From Aquificota bacterium (GTDB lineage Bacteria; Aquificota; Aquificia; Desulfurobacteriales; DQVG01): 64,000 nucleotides of DNA. The position numbers and the translations under genes were made by a program. Each line of letters opens with the position of its first letter. Position 1 is the first letter of the stretch. Shown here piece by piece: positions 20,941 to 31,628 of this stretch. The DNA lies in assembly GCA_027002265.1 (NCBI GenBank), contig JAMOTM010000052.1, positions 1-64,000 on the forward strand, read 5' to 3'. Below the pieces are notes generated by a model. That model was not told the origin of the DNA, made no database searches, and worked only from the letters and a program-made list of their open reading frames with translations.

Positions 20941-21717
20941 GTGAAAAGCAAATTTGTATTTGGTGTTTTATTAATTTTAGGAGGAACTTTAAGTTCCTGT
21001 AAATTTTTACCTAAAAAAGATAAAATAGTTACTTCTTTTTATCCTTATACTTTTGCAGCAAAGTATTTGGGTAGAACGGATTATGATTACATCACAGTAT
21101 ATAGAGATGTTTTTTCAAAATCTTTGAATATGGAAAAATCTAAGTTGGAAAATATAAAAGCGAAGCTTTTGGTGATAAATGGAAATAAGGTTGATGATAA
21201 TTTAAAAAATGAAATTAGCTATAAAGATATTTTAATTGCTTCCAAATATTCAAAATATGAAAAACCAAATTATTTAGTTTATTTAAATCCTGATAAAATG
21301 GAAGATATTTTTTTTGCTTTATCTCAAAGATTTTGTGAATATGATAAAAAAAAATGTAAATATTTTTCCAAAAGATGTGGGGACTATGTAGCTTTAATTG
21401 AAGAAGTTAAAGAAAAATTAAAAAATTTAGCTCAAGAAATAAAGAAAAAAAATGTAAAAATATTTTTGTCCTCTAATATTTTGCTTCCTCTATTTGACTT
21501 TATGAAAGTAAAAACTCATAATTTAAATAAGGAAAATATAGAAAAATTAAAAGGGAAAAAAATAATTATTTTTGCTTCTAACAAAGAAAAAAGGCGGTAT
21601 GAAAATTTACTAAAAAGATATAATTTAAAGTATATTATTTTTGATCCAAATTTAAAAGAGGATTATGCAAAAGCTTTTATAGCCTTTTATAAAAAAATGG
21701 AGGAAATTTTAAAATAA
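20941..21717 (+). CDS. ZnuA/TroA-like metal-binding lipoprotein, divergent
   Basis: Lipobox-like LSSC; KIVTSFYPYTFAAKYLGRTDYDY. Confidence 0.6.
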   Translation: MKSKFVFGVLLILGGTLSSCKFLPKKDKIVTSFYPYTFAAKYLGRTDYDYITVYRDVFSKSLNMEKSKLENIKAKLLVINGNKVDDNLKNEISYKDILIASKYSKYEKPNYLVYLNPDKMEDIFFALSQRFCEYDKKKCKYFSKRCGDYVALIEEVKEKLKNLAQEIKKKNVKIFLSSNILLPLFDFMKVKTHNLNKENIEKLKGKKIIIFASNKEKRRYENLLKRYNLKYIIFDPNLKEDYAKAFIAFYKKMEEILK

Positions 21718-22442
21718 AGGGAACTTTTTTTATTTTTTTTGATATAGGGAATACTCGAAGTAAATTTTTAATAAATAATAAAGTTTATATTGTTAAAACA
21801 AAATTTTTAGAAAAAGAGGAAAATTTAAAAAAAATTTTTTTTAAAAAAAACGCTATATATTTTGGAAGTTGCGTTAATTTAAATTTAAAAAAAACATTGA
21901 AAACTTTTAAACATATATATTTCTTAAAAGATTTTAAACATTTTATAAAAACTAAATATGATTTTAATAAAATCGGAGAAGATCGTTTAGCTTCATTATT
22001 TTTTCCAAAAAATAAAGATTTTTTAACTCTTCAACTTGGAACTTTATATACTTTAGATATAGTAAAAAACAATCTCCATTTAGGTGGTTATTTATTCCCT
22101 TCTATTAAGACAATAAAGGTAGGTATAGAAAACTCAACTTTTATAATTTTGCCTTCTCAAAGTAGGCTTTTAGAAAAAATTTATCAAACAGAGCTATATA
22201 AAAAAGATATTCCTAGAAATACTTTAGATGCTATATTAAAATCTTATCTTTTATCTTTCTTTTTATTCCTAAAAAAAATTTTAAATAAATACCCCTACCC
22301 CTTGTACGTTTCTGGAGGGGACTATAAATTTTTAAAGGTTCACTTTAAATATTTTGGTATAAAATTTGTATATGAACCTTTTATAGTACTTAAGGGCTTA
22401 AAAAATTTTTTTTATAGGTTTAAAATTTATAAAAATATATAG
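21714..22442 (+). CDS. coaX: type III pantothenate kinase; apparent non-AUG start (AUA 21714 or AUU 21732)
   Basis: In-frame FFIFFDIGNTRSKF upstream of the tracked ORF; GEDRLAS; GTLYTLDIVKNNLHLGGYLFPS. Confidence 0.75.
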   Translation: MKGTFFIFFDIGNTRSKFLINNKVYIVKTKFLEKEENLKKIFFKKNAIYFGSCVNLNLKKTLKTFKHIYFLKDFKHFIKTKYDFNKIGEDRLASLFFPKNKDFLTLQLGTLYTLDIVKNNLHLGGYLFPSIKTIKVGIENSTFIILPSQSRLLEKIYQTELYKKDIPRNTLDAILKSYLLSFFLFLKKILNKYPYPLYVSGGDYKFLKVHFKYFGIKFVYEPFIVLKGLKNFFYRFKIYKNI

Positions 22443-22463
22443 AAAGTTAAGAAGGGTGTAGCT

Positions 22464-22844
22464 ATGGATATGTTCGGAAAACTTAATATTATTAATGACT
22501 TTTTAGATTATCGATATCAAAGGGCTAAAGTAATTTCAAGTAATATTGCAAATGCAGATACACCAGGTTATAAGCCACGGGAATTGCTTTTTGAAAAATA
22601 TCTAAAAGAGGAAATTCCTCCCTTACCTTTAAAAAAAACAGATCCACGACATATAGATCCATATTATCCTCCTCCAAAATTTAAAGAGATAGTAGTAGAA
22701 AATCCTCCGGGATATGATAAAAATAAAGTAAATTTAGATGAGGAGCTTGCAAAACTTACAGATAACAATTTAGCTTATCAAGTTTTATCTCAAATGCTTA
22801 TGAAAAATATCGAAGAGATGAAAACATCTATTAAAGGTAGATAG
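22464..22844 (+). CDS. flgB: flagellar basal-body rod protein FlgB
   Basis: YQRAKVISSNIANADTPGYKPRELLFE. Confidence 0.92.
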   Translation: MDMFGKLNIINDFLDYRYQRAKVISSNIANADTPGYKPRELLFEKYLKEEIPPLPLKKTDPRHIDPYYPPPKFKEIVVENPPGYDKNKVNLDEELAKLTDNNLAYQVLSQMLMKNIEEMKTSIKGR

Positions 22845-22871
22845 ATAAAGCTAATTTGGAGGTAAAAAGGT

Positions 22872-23300
22872 ATGGTTTTTAAATCTTTAGAAATCTCTCT
22901 TTCCGCTTTAATAGCAGAAAGAGAAAGAATGAATATTATTTCTTCAAATTTAGCAAATATAAATTCTACAAAAGAAGGGAAACATAATCCTTACATTCGT
23001 AGAAGAGTAACTTTCAAAACAGTTTTGGAAAACGTTGTTGACGAGCTATCTGGAGATAAAATAGAAGTTGCGAAAGTAAAGGTAGATAGAATAATTAAAG
23101 ATGCGGTACCTTATCGTTTAGTTTATGATCCAACTCACCCGGATGCTGATAAAAATGGATATGTAAAATATCCTAATGTAAATCCCGTAAGAGAAATAGT
23201 TGATATGATAGATGCCATGCGTGTTTATCAAGCAAACTTGACGGCTTTTAATAATAATAAAGCTATGATTCAAAAAGCCTTAGAAATAGGAAAAGCATAA
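22872..23300 (+). CDS. flgC: flagellar basal-body rod protein FlgC
   Basis: NIISSNLANINSTKEG...YVKYPNVNPVREIVDMIDAMRVYQANLTAFN. Confidence 0.92.
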   Translation: MVFKSLEISLSALIAERERMNIISSNLANINSTKEGKHNPYIRRRVTFKTVLENVVDELSGDKIEVAKVKVDRIIKDAVPYRLVYDPTHPDADKNGYVKYPNVNPVREIVDMIDAMRVYQANLTAFNNNKAMIQKALEIGKA

Positions 23301-23317
23301 TTTAGGAGGTTTTTATT

Positions 23318-23608
23318 ATGAAAATAAATGAAATAAAAGCTAATATTTTTAATATAGATATTGAGGAAAAACTCCAAAAAGGTCAAACAATAAGTTTTGA
23401 AGATGTTTTAAAAGAGTATATTAATGATGTAAACACAAGTGAAAAACAGGCAACGTATGCAGAGAAACTTTTTATGGAAGGAAAAACAGATAATGTTGCA
23501 GAAGTTATGTATTATCTTCAAAAAGCTTCTTTATCTTTAAGTTTAATGGTTGAAATTAGAAATCGCCTAGAAAATGCTTATCAGGAAATTATGAGAATGC
23601 AGGTATAA
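23318..23608 (+). CDS. fliE: flagellar hook-basal body protein FliE
   Basis: Position after flgBC; YLQKASLSLSLMVEIRNRLENAYQEIMRMQV. Confidence 0.88.
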   Translation: MKINEIKANIFNIDIEEKLQKGQTISFEDVLKEYINDVNTSEKQATYAEKLFMEGKTDNVAEVMYYLQKASLSLSLMVEIRNRLENAYQEIMRMQV

Positions 23609-23612
23609 TTAA

Positions 23613-24212
23613 ATGCCTAGAAAAAAGCTTTGTAAAAATTTAGAAAATAAAATTTTAAGTGTGGCCGAAAAACTTTTTCTTGAAAAAGGATATAACAAAA
23701 CGGGAATTCGAGATATTGCAAAAGAATGCGGGATTTCAATAGGACTTATTTATAAAATTTTTGAAAGTAAAGAAGATATTTTTATAAGAATATTAAAAAA
23801 ACATATAAAAATTGCTCTTAAGGAAATAAATGAAGCTTTATCTCAAGCCACTTCTTTTGAAGATAAGCTAAATAAATTTTTAGAAAATTTCATTAAACAG
23901 TTTAGAAAAAAAGAAAAGTTTTTTTATATATTTTTAACGTCTTTAGGAACAAATTTTCTTATAGATAAAAAACGTTTTCAACTTCAAGATATAGCTCAAA
24001 AAATTTCTCAAATTTTTCAAAACATCTTAGAAGAAGGTAAACAAAAAGGTTTTATAGATAAAAATATAGATACATTTTTTTTATCTAAATATATTTTAGG
24101 TGGAATAATAAACAATATATATGGCTACGTAATTGAAAAAAATGAGAAGCTTCCGGAAAATTTCTTAGATATGACAAAAAATATTATAAAAAAATTTCTA
24201 AATAAAAAATAA
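23613..24212 (+). CDS. TetR/AcrR family transcriptional regulator
   Basis: LSVAEKLFLEKGYNKTGIRDIAKECGISIGLIYKIFESKEDIF. Confidence 0.9.
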   Translation: MPRKKLCKNLENKILSVAEKLFLEKGYNKTGIRDIAKECGISIGLIYKIFESKEDIFIRILKKHIKIALKEINEALSQATSFEDKLNKFLENFIKQFRKKEKFFYIFLTSLGTNFLIDKKRFQLQDIAQKISQIFQNILEEGKQKGFIDKNIDTFFLSKYILGGIINNIYGYVIEKNEKLPENFLDMTKNIIKKFLNKK

Positions 24213-24222
24213 AGGTAAAGTT

Positions 24223-24534
24223 ATGTTCTGGGGTCTGATCTTAATTTTTATAGGTTTTTTCTTAATATTTCATAAAGCAATTTATGCTCTTATTATAACT
24301 TTTTTAGTATATCTTTTTTTTTCTTTTCAAAATAGAAATCCAAATTTAGTTTTAAAGTACTTAATATTTTTTGTTCTTTTAATACTTTTGATTAAATTTT
24401 CTATTTTTCTTGCACCCTTAATATTTATTGGACTTGGAATTTATCTTTTAACTTCTTCCCAAGGCATGCCTTGGAGGGGATTTGGAAGAAGAGGTATGAG
24501 AAAAGTATGGAAAAGAAATTTTTGGAGGTGGTAA
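24223..24534 (+). CDS. small membrane protein, unknown
   Basis: Hydrophobic segments; RBS-linked to pdxJ. Confidence 0.5.
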   Translation: MFWGLILIFIGFFLIFHKAIYALIITFLVYLFFSFQNRNPNLVLKYLIFFVLLILLIKFSIFLAPLIFIGLGIYLLTSSQGMPWRGFGRRGMRKVWKRNFWRW

Positions 24535-24535
24535 G

Positions 24536-25267
24536 ATGAGAAAAATTAGACTTGGAGTTAACATAGATCATGTTGCAACTATTCGAGAAGCGAGAAAAAC
24601 TTATGAACCCTCTCCGGTTCACGCTGCGGTTTTGGCTCAACTTGCTGGAGCAGATCAAATTACTTTACATGTAAGGGAAGATAGAAGACACGTAAATGAA
24701 AAAGATCTAGAGCTTATTTGCAAAGTGGTAAATATCCCAGTAAATTTGGAAATGGCTCCTACAAAAGAAATGCAAGAAATAGCTTTGAAAAATAAACCTT
24801 ATCAAATTACCCTCGTTCCGGAAAAGAGACAAGAAATTACAACCGAAGGTGGCTTAGATGTTATTTCTCTAAAGGAGCATTTAAAAGATTATTTAAAACC
24901 CTTTAAAAAGGCTGGTATAAAAATAAATATTTTTATAGACCCAGATAAAGAGCAAATAAAAGCTGCAAAAGAAGTAGGAGCAGATGCTATCGAAATTCAT
25001 ACAGGGCATTATGCTAATGCTAAAACCGAAGAAGAAAAAGAAAAAGAGCTAAACAAAATAAAAGACGCAGCAAAATTTGCTAAAAGTATAGGTCTAAAAG
25101 TTTACGCTGGACATGGACTTACTTACCAAAATGTTCAAAAAATAGCAGAAATTCCTGAAATAGAAGAGCTTAATATAGGACACTCTATAGTTGCAAATGC
25201 AGTTCTTTTAGGTTTTCAGGAAGCTGTAAAGAAAATGAAAGAACTAATTGAAAAGGCTTCTAAATAG
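24536..25267 (+). CDS. pdxJ: pyridoxine 5'-phosphate synthase
   Basis: [26 protein letters not shown]. Confidence 0.95.
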   Translation: MRKIRLGVNIDHVATIREARKTYEPSPVHAAVLAQLAGADQITLHVREDRRHVNEKDLELICKVVNIPVNLEMAPTKEMQEIALKNKPYQITLVPEKRQEITTEGGLDVISLKEHLKDYLKPFKKAGIKINIFIDPDKEQIKAAKEVGADAIEIHTGHYANAKTEEEKEKELNKIKDAAKFAKSIGLKVYAGHGLTYQNVQKIAEIPEIEELNIGHSIVANAVLLGFQEAVKKMKELIEKASK

Positions 25268-25337
25268 GACTTTTTAGTAATTTTTATTTCTTTCCCTTAT
25301 AATAACCTTTAAAAAACTGAAGAAAGGGGGAATATTT

Positions 25338-26303
25338 ATGTTAAAAACATCTTTAAGAGAAGCTTATGCAAAAGCTTTAATAGAACTTGGAGAAAAAGAT
25401 AAAGATATAGTTGTTTTGGATGCGGATTTATCTTCCTCAACTCAAACTGCAAAATTTAAAGCTAGATTTCCAGAAAGATTTTTTAATATAGGAATTGCGG
25501 AAACTACTATGGTTAATGTTGCAGCTGGGCTTGCAACTACAGGGAAAAAACCTTTTGTTTCTACTTTTGCTATGTTTGGAACTGGAAGAGCTTGGGAAGC
25601 TTTAAGACAAAGTGTTTGCTATCCGAATCTTCCAGTAAAACTTGTTTGCACTCATGGAGGAATTACTGTTGGAGAAGATGGAGCTACTCATCAAGCTTGT
25701 GAAGATCTTGCCATAACAAGAGCTCTTCCTAATATGACTGTTATCGTTCCTTGTGATGATATAGAAACTGAGGAAGTTATAAAAAAAATATATAAACTTA
25801 AAACTCCAGTATATGTAAGATTAACCCGAGAAAAGTTCCCTAGAGTTTTTGGAAAAGATGGTCTTTTAAAAGAGCTTTTTAATATAGATTATGATTATTC
25901 TTTTGAAATTGGAAAGGCATATAAATTAAAAGAAGGGAAAGACATTAATCTTATTACTTGTGGACTTACAACTTCTCAGGCTTTACTAGCTGCAAAAGAA
26001 CTTGAAGAAGAAGGTATCTCGGCTTCTGTTATTCATCTTCCTACTATAAAGCCTATAAATAAAGAAAGTCTGCTTAAAGCTCTGGACCCTTCGAAAATAA
26101 TTTTAACAATTGAAGAGCATTCTATAATAGGTGGTTTAGGAGATGCTGTGTTACATGCTTTAAGTGATCAAGATTTTAAAATATACAAACACGGAATAAA
26201 GGATGAATTTACTATTTCTGGAAAAGCATGGGAACTTGTAAAGTACTTTAAATTAGATAAAGATGGAATTAAGGAAAAGGTAAAGAAAATTTTAAAAAAA
26301 TAA
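25338..26303 (+). CDS. transketolase C-terminal subunit
   Basis: [29 protein letters not shown]...[21 protein letters not shown]. Confidence 0.88.
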   Translation: MLKTSLREAYAKALIELGEKDKDIVVLDADLSSSTQTAKFKARFPERFFNIGIAETTMVNVAAGLATTGKKPFVSTFAMFGTGRAWEALRQSVCYPNLPVKLVCTHGGITVGEDGATHQACEDLAITRALPNMTVIVPCDDIETEEVIKKIYKLKTPVYVRLTREKFPRVFGKDGLLKELFNIDYDYSFEIGKAYKLKEGKDINLITCGLTTSQALLAAKELEEEGISASVIHLPTIKPINKESLLKALDPSKIILTIEEHSIIGGLGDAVLHALSDQDFKIYKHGIKDEFTISGKAWELVKYFKLDKDGIKEKVKKILKK

Positions 26304-26334
26304 AAACAAAAAAACAAGAAAAAAGAGGGGAAAA

Positions 26335-27192
26335 ATGTATTTTCAAGATATAATAAAAACTTTAAATGAGTACTGGGCATCAAAAGGTTGTGCTATCTTA
26401 AATCCTTATGATGTAGAACAAGGGGCGGCAACTATGGCCCCTTATACTTTTATAAAAATTTTGGAAGCAGAAAAAGAAAATAAACCTTATAATGTAGCTT
26501 ACGTTCAGGGATGTAGAAGACCTACCGATGGTAGATATGCGCAAAATCCAAATAGACTTTCCCACTATTTTCAATATCAAGTAATTTTAATGCCAGCTCC
26601 AGAAAATACACATGAGCTTTATTTAGATAGTTTAAAAGCTCTTGGTTTAGATCCCAAAAAGCATGATATTCGTTTTGTGGAAGATGATTGGGAAAGTCCT
26701 TCTTTAGGAGCGTCTGGACTTGGATGGGAAGTTTGGCTTGATGGTATGGAAATTACTCAATTTACTTACTTTCAACAATGTGGTGGATTTGAATTAAAAA
26801 ATATTCCACTAGAGATTACTTATGGACTTGAAAGAATTGCAATGTATTTACAAAATGTAGATAACGTTTTTGATATTAAATGGAATGAACATATGACATA
26901 TGGAGAGCTTTATAAAAAATTTGAATATGAAAATTGTGTGTATAACTTTGATAAAAGCGATCCAGAAGTTTTATTTAAGCTTTTTGAAATTTACGAAAAT
27001 GAAGCAAAAAGACTTATAAAAGAAGGTTTAATATATCCTTCTTATGATTTTGTTTTAAAATGCTCTCATACCTTTAATCTTTTAGATGCCCGAGGCGTAA
27101 TTTCCGTAACTCAAAGAGCAAAATACATAGCAAAGATTAGACACTTAGCTCGAGATATTGCGAAGCTTATTCTAGGGGTGAAAAATGATTAA
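26335..27192 (+). CDS. glyQ: glycyl-tRNA synthetase alpha subunit
   Basis: [45 protein letters not shown]. Confidence 0.95.
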   Translation: MYFQDIIKTLNEYWASKGCAILNPYDVEQGAATMAPYTFIKILEAEKENKPYNVAYVQGCRRPTDGRYAQNPNRLSHYFQYQVILMPAPENTHELYLDSLKALGLDPKKHDIRFVEDDWESPSLGASGLGWEVWLDGMEITQFTYFQQCGGFELKNIPLEITYGLERIAMYLQNVDNVFDIKWNEHMTYGELYKKFEYENCVYNFDKSDPEVLFKLFEIYENEAKRLIKEGLIYPSYDFVLKCSHTFNLLDARGVISVTQRAKYIAKIRHLARDIAKLILGVKND

Positions 27193-29611
27193 TTATCATG
27201 AAGAAGAAAGTTTTTTTAAAAAAATATTTTCTTTCCCTTTTAAAAAGTTTAACAAAAATGCAAGAGCTATATTTTTAGTTCTCTCTATAATACTTACCTT
27301 TTTAACATCTTTTTGGACCAGATATCACTTTATAGATCTTTGGAATGAATTTAAAGATCAATTTTATTTTAATAACAGAGCTATTCTTACCAACTTTGAT
27401 GGATACTACTATGCACGTCTATCTGTAGAATATAGAAAAGGAACTTATGATAAAGTAACAAATTTAACAGAAGAGGAGTTACAAAAATTAAAAAAATATT
27501 ATGGTAAAAATGTCATTTTAGATGATAAAAGATTTGTTCCGGATTTTACTTTAAAACCTAAACCTATTCCCATGCTTTCTTATATTTTTTCTTTTTTTGA
27601 ATATCCCGAAAATGCGTCTTTATGGCTTATTCCTTTACTTGCATCTTTAACTGTAGTACCAGCTTTATTATTTTTCTACGAAATAAATCTTCCTTTTGCA
27701 GGTATAGGAGCCGCAATTTTAGGAGCTATAAGTATTATTTTTGTTATTCGAACTCAAATGGCACGTTTAGATACGGACGCTTTAAATTTATTTTTTCTAT
27801 TTTTAATAGCGTATTTCCTTTTAAAGGCTGTGAAAGCTTATGAAAAGCTTTTAGAGGAAAAAAGAAAAATAGAAAGTATTTTGGAAACTCTTAAAGAAAA
27901 TAAAAAACTTATAATTTATCCAGTTTTAGCCGGAATATCTTTTGATCTTTTTATGTGGTGGTATGGTCATATTGGTTTTTTAGTTCCTTTTTTAGGTTCT
28001 TTTTTTATAAGCTTAGTTTTAACTTATCTTATCTATAGATATAAAGAGGTAAAAGAGACTGGAAATATTAATTTTTCTTTACTTTTGAAAAGTATAAAAG
28101 AAGATAAACGTTTTTATATTTCTTTTGTTTCTCCTTTATCTTTTCTAGTAGTTATTAATCCTATTAATTTAATAGATGCTACAAAAAGCGCTATTACATT
28201 TTTCTCAAAATATGTATTTTTGAAAAAGGAAGTTTCTTATGCCTTTCCTAATATAAAAATTTCTATTGCTGAAATGCAAAAAACAGGAGGATTTTTCAAA
28301 GCTGCAGATATTTGTACTCAAAATCGTATAGTTTCTCTTTTGGGTTTTATTGGCTTTTTAATTGCCTTTATAAGACACTTTAGATATTTAATTTTGCTTT
28401 CTCCTTTCTTTTTACTTGGACTTTCTGCAATAAATGGAGCTACTAGATTTGCAATGTATTTAGCTCCGGTCCTAGGAGCAGGTTTTGGATATTATTTTGA
28501 TCTGCTTTATAGTTATATCTATTATTATGTTGATGGATTATTAAGATATATATCTTTTGTTATTTTAGGAGTGCTTGTTGCATATTTAACTTATCCAAAA
28601 CAAGCTTGGGGACTTGCACCGATTCCAAAGCTTCCAAAAAGACTTTGTGAAGATTTTGCTTACATAGGGAAAAATTACAAAAATGCTTGGATTTGGACCT
28701 GGTGGGATTATGGATATCCTATAGAGCATATAGGAAAGGTTTCTACTTATCATGATGGGGGGTCTCAAAATACTTATAAAACTTATTTTGTAGCAACCAC
28801 TTTTTCCAATCCTAATCAGACTCAAGTTGCAAATACTATAAAAACAATATCCTTAATAGGTCTTTATGGAATAAATAAATTTTTAGAAAAACCAAAGTAT
28901 TATTTTGAAAAGTTAGGAACAGATACTCCGGAGCAAACCAATTTAATAGCAAGAAAGATAAGGGATTATATTTTTGAAGGTAAAATTTTAAAAAATAAAG
29001 AGGTTTTAAAAGAGCTTCTTGCTCCATATTTTAAAGTTAGATTAGCTTCAATAAAAGATGAAAATAATCTTGCAAATAAACTTTTATCTGGGCATCCCAT
29101 TTTATTTGCTTTTACAAATGATGAAATAGGAAAATTTTTCTGGATAAATAGATTTGGAACTTGGAATTTTATTAGAGGCGATGGAGACAAAGAAGGTTTT
29201 ATGACTTTGCCTTGTGGAATAGGAAAGTTAAAAACAGGTTCTCCGGCCTTGGTATGTACTTTAGGACAAAATCAAATTATTGTAGATTTAATTACCGGAG
29301 CTTCCAATTTTCCACAGCTTAAAAAACTTGTAGTTGTAAATAACGGTCATGTTATTTTAGAAAGAAATATAAATTCTCAGGGAAAATTTGTAATAGAGTA
29401 TATTGGAGCTTCAAAAGATTTAAAAGATATTGGAAATGGAATTAAGTTGCCTGTAAAAAATTTAGTAGGTATATATCTAATAACAGATAAAGCCTATAAA
29501 AGTGCTTTTAATCAAATGTATCTCCTTGGAAAATATGATAAAAGGTATTTTGAAGAAGTTTATAATGATTTTCCGTATATGAGAGTATATAAATTAAAAC
29601 TTTCTAATTAA
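27185..29611 (+). CDS. STT3/PglB-type oligosaccharyltransferase
   Basis: [47 protein letters not shown] (WWDxG motif). Confidence 0.88.
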   Translation: MINYHEEESFFKKIFSFPFKKFNKNARAIFLVLSIILTFLTSFWTRYHFIDLWNEFKDQFYFNNRAILTNFDGYYYARLSVEYRKGTYDKVTNLTEEELQKLKKYYGKNVILDDKRFVPDFTLKPKPIPMLSYIFSFFEYPENASLWLIPLLASLTVVPALLFFYEINLPFAGIGAAILGAISIIFVIRTQMARLDTDALNLFFLFLIAYFLLKAVKAYEKLLEEKRKIESILETLKENKKLIIYPVLAGISFDLFMWWYGHIGFLVPFLGSFFISLVLTYLIYRYKEVKETGNINFSLLLKSIKEDKRFYISFVSPLSFLVVINPINLIDATKSAITFFSKYVFLKKEVSYAFPNIKISIAEMQKTGGFFKAADICTQNRIVSLLGFIGFLIAFIRHFRYLILLSPFFLLGLSAINGATRFAMYLAPVLGAGFGYYFDLLYSYIYYYVDGLLRYISFVILGVLVAYLTYPKQAWGLAPIPKLPKRLCEDFAYIGKNYKNAWIWTWWDYGYPIEHIGKVSTYHDGGSQNTYKTYFVATTFSNPNQTQVANTIKTISLIGLYGINKFLEKPKYYFEKLGTDTPEQTNLIARKIRDYIFEGKILKNKEVLKELLAPYFKVRLASIKDENNLANKLLSGHPILFAFTNDEIGKFFWINRFGTWNFIRGDGDKEGFMTLPCGIGKLKTGSPALVCTLGQNQIIVDLITGASNFPQLKKLVVVNNGHVILERNINSQGKFVIEYIGASKDLKDIGNGIKLPVKNLVGIYLITDKAYKSAFNQMYLLGKYDKRYFEEVYNDFPYMRVYKLKLSN

Positions 29612-29624
29612 AAGGAGGATAATC

Positions 29625-30734
29625 TTGGTAGATACACACGCTCATTTACACTTTCCTCAATTTGATAAAGATAGAGAGGAAATTTTAGAAAAAATAAAAG
29701 AAAAATTTGATTTTGTAGTAAATGTTGGAATTTCTATAAAGGATAGTATTAAGGCTTTAAGTCTAGCTTTAAAGCAAAACAATATATATTCTACATTTGG
29801 AGTTCATCCTCATGAAGCAAAAGACACTGATTTAGAGGAATTTGAAAAGGTATTTAAAAAAGTATATAAAGATTATGGAAGGAAAATAGTAGCTATTGGG
29901 GAAGCTGGGCTAGATTTTTATAGAAATCTGTCTCCAAAGGAAAAGCAATATGAAGTTTTTGAGTTTCAAATTGATCTTGCAAAAGAATATAACTTACCTC
30001 TTGTTATCCACTGTAGAAATGCAGAAAAAGAGCTTAGTGAAATTATAAAAAGGAAGGGCAAAGATATAAAAGGAATAATTCATTGCTTTAATGGAGACAA
30101 GACTCTTTTAAAAACAGCTTTAGATTTAGGATATTTTATTTCTTACTCGGGGATAGTAACTTATCCGAAAAATGAAGCTTTAAGAGAGACTGTAAAATAT
30201 GTTCCTATAGATCAAATTTTAGTAGAAACAGATAGCCCTTATCTTGCTCCTCAACCTGTAAGAGGAAAAAGAAATACACCTTTATATGTTGTTTATGTAA
30301 TTCAAACTTTAGCTGATATTTTAGATATAGATTTTTTAGAATTTAAAAGAATTGTAACTGTAAATGCAAAAAGAGCTTTTAATATTCCTTTGACTATAAA
30401 AGAACTTCGTTTTGACCCAACTATAAAAGTAAAAAATGTTTTGTATGTTTACTTAGATAATCCTTCTCACGAAAAAGACGTTAAATTTTTCTTTGGAAAA
30501 AATGTGTCAAAGCTTCCTTATGAAGATAAACTTTGTGCAGGACATATACTTTATTTAATAAAAAATCCTAAGCTCTATGATAAAATTGTTTTTGTAGTGG
30601 AAAATCCTTCTCAGGAAATAGAGAAGGTAATAAAAGAATGTAAAGAATATCTTGAAAAAAGAAATGTAAAAGTTGAGGTAGAAGATGGCAAACATAGTGA
30701 GATTCGCCGTTTCTTTGGACAGAAAATTATTTAA
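29625..30734 (+). CDS. TatD-family hydrolase with an extra ~110-aa C-terminal region
   Basis: MVDTHAHLHFPQFD; FGVHPHEAKD; GEAGLDFYRN; LVETDSPYLAPQPVRGKRNTP. Confidence 0.88.
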   Translation: MVDTHAHLHFPQFDKDREEILEKIKEKFDFVVNVGISIKDSIKALSLALKQNNIYSTFGVHPHEAKDTDLEEFEKVFKKVYKDYGRKIVAIGEAGLDFYRNLSPKEKQYEVFEFQIDLAKEYNLPLVIHCRNAEKELSEIIKRKGKDIKGIIHCFNGDKTLLKTALDLGYFISYSGIVTYPKNEALRETVKYVPIDQILVETDSPYLAPQPVRGKRNTPLYVVYVIQTLADILDIDFLEFKRIVTVNAKRAFNIPLTIKELRFDPTIKVKNVLYVYLDNPSHEKDVKFFFGKNVSKLPYEDKLCAGHILYLIKNPKLYDKIVFVVENPSQEIEKVIKECKEYLEKRNVKVEVEDGKHSEIRRFFGQKII

Positions 30735-31092
30735 TCGTTTTGAAGAATACTGGAAAGCGAGAGGTTATATATCTCGATCAGAAGCAATAAGAGATTTAAT
30801 TCGAGATGCTTTAGTAGAGGATATTCAGGAAAAAAATAAGGTAGTTTTTGGAACTATAACTTTAATATATGATCATCACGAAAAAGGTATAGGGGAAAAT
30901 TTAACAGATATTCAACACAAATATCTTCACGTAATAATATCCTCCATGCATGTTCATGTAGATGCTCACCACTGTCTTGAAGTTATAGCAGTTAAAGGAA
31001 AATATAACGAAATTAAAGAGCTTGCAGATAAGCTTATAACCTTAAAAGGAGTAAAACATGGAAAACTTGTTATAACGGCAATTACACCTTAA
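30685..31092 (+). CDS. nikR: nickel-responsive regulator
   Basis: MANIVRFAVSLDRKLFNRFE; HVHVDAHHCLEVIAVKG. Confidence 0.9.
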   Translation: MANIVRFAVSLDRKLFNRFEEYWKARGYISRSEAIRDLIRDALVEDIQEKNKVVFGTITLIYDHHEKGIGENLTDIQHKYLHVIISSMHVHVDAHHCLEVIAVKGKYNEIKELADKLITLKGVKHGKLVITAITP

Positions 31093-31103
31093 GGAGAAAA
31101 TTT

Positions 31104-31622
31104 TTGAGATTAAAAATAAATTTGGAAACAAAAAAGAATTCTATTTTAGATTTTAACTATCAATATTACCTAGCATCTTCTTTATATAACATAATAAGAA
31201 ACGTAGATTTAGATTTTGCAAATAAACTTCACGAAAAAAGAACTTTTAAATTTTTTACATTTTCAAAGCTTTTTATAAAAAATAGAGAAATATTAGAAGA
31301 AGGCATAAAAATTTTAGATGGAAAAGTATATCTTTACCTTTCTTCCCCCTTAGAAGAATTTATTAGAAAAATAATATATGCCCTTTTCGAAAGTGGAGAA
31401 ATAAAGATAAAAGACTTAAGTTTTTATGTTCAACAAATATCTCTTTTAGAATCCCCAAAAATAGATAATGAAATTATCTTCAAAACACTTTCTCCCATAT
31501 GTCTTCGAACAAAAAAGGAAATAAATGGAGTATTAAAAGACTATGACCTTCTTCCTTCAGATAAAGACTTTAAAGAAAAACTTATAAAAAATTGGTATTT
31601 TAATCAAGATATGATAAAATAG
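31104..31622 (+). CDS. cas6: CRISPR-associated endoribonuclease Cas6, C-terminally truncated (TTG start)
   Basis: MRLKINLETKK...YQYYLASSLYNIIRNVDLDFANKLHEKRTFKFFTFSKLF; IIFKTLSPICLRTKKEINGVLKDYDLLP; ends before the glycine-rich loop. Confidence 0.7.
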   Translation: MRLKINLETKKNSILDFNYQYYLASSLYNIIRNVDLDFANKLHEKRTFKFFTFSKLFIKNREILEEGIKILDGKVYLYLSSPLEEFIRKIIYALFESGEIKIKDLSFYVQQISLLESPKIDNEIIFKTLSPICLRTKKEINGVLKDYDLLPSDKDFKEKLIKNWYFNQDMIK

Positions 31623-31628
31623 TATATT

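Noticed and set aside
25338-26303. Truncated transketolase/DXS pseudogene
   Set aside because: Length and N-terminus match the well-known split transketolase C-terminal subunit; the partner may be elsewhere.
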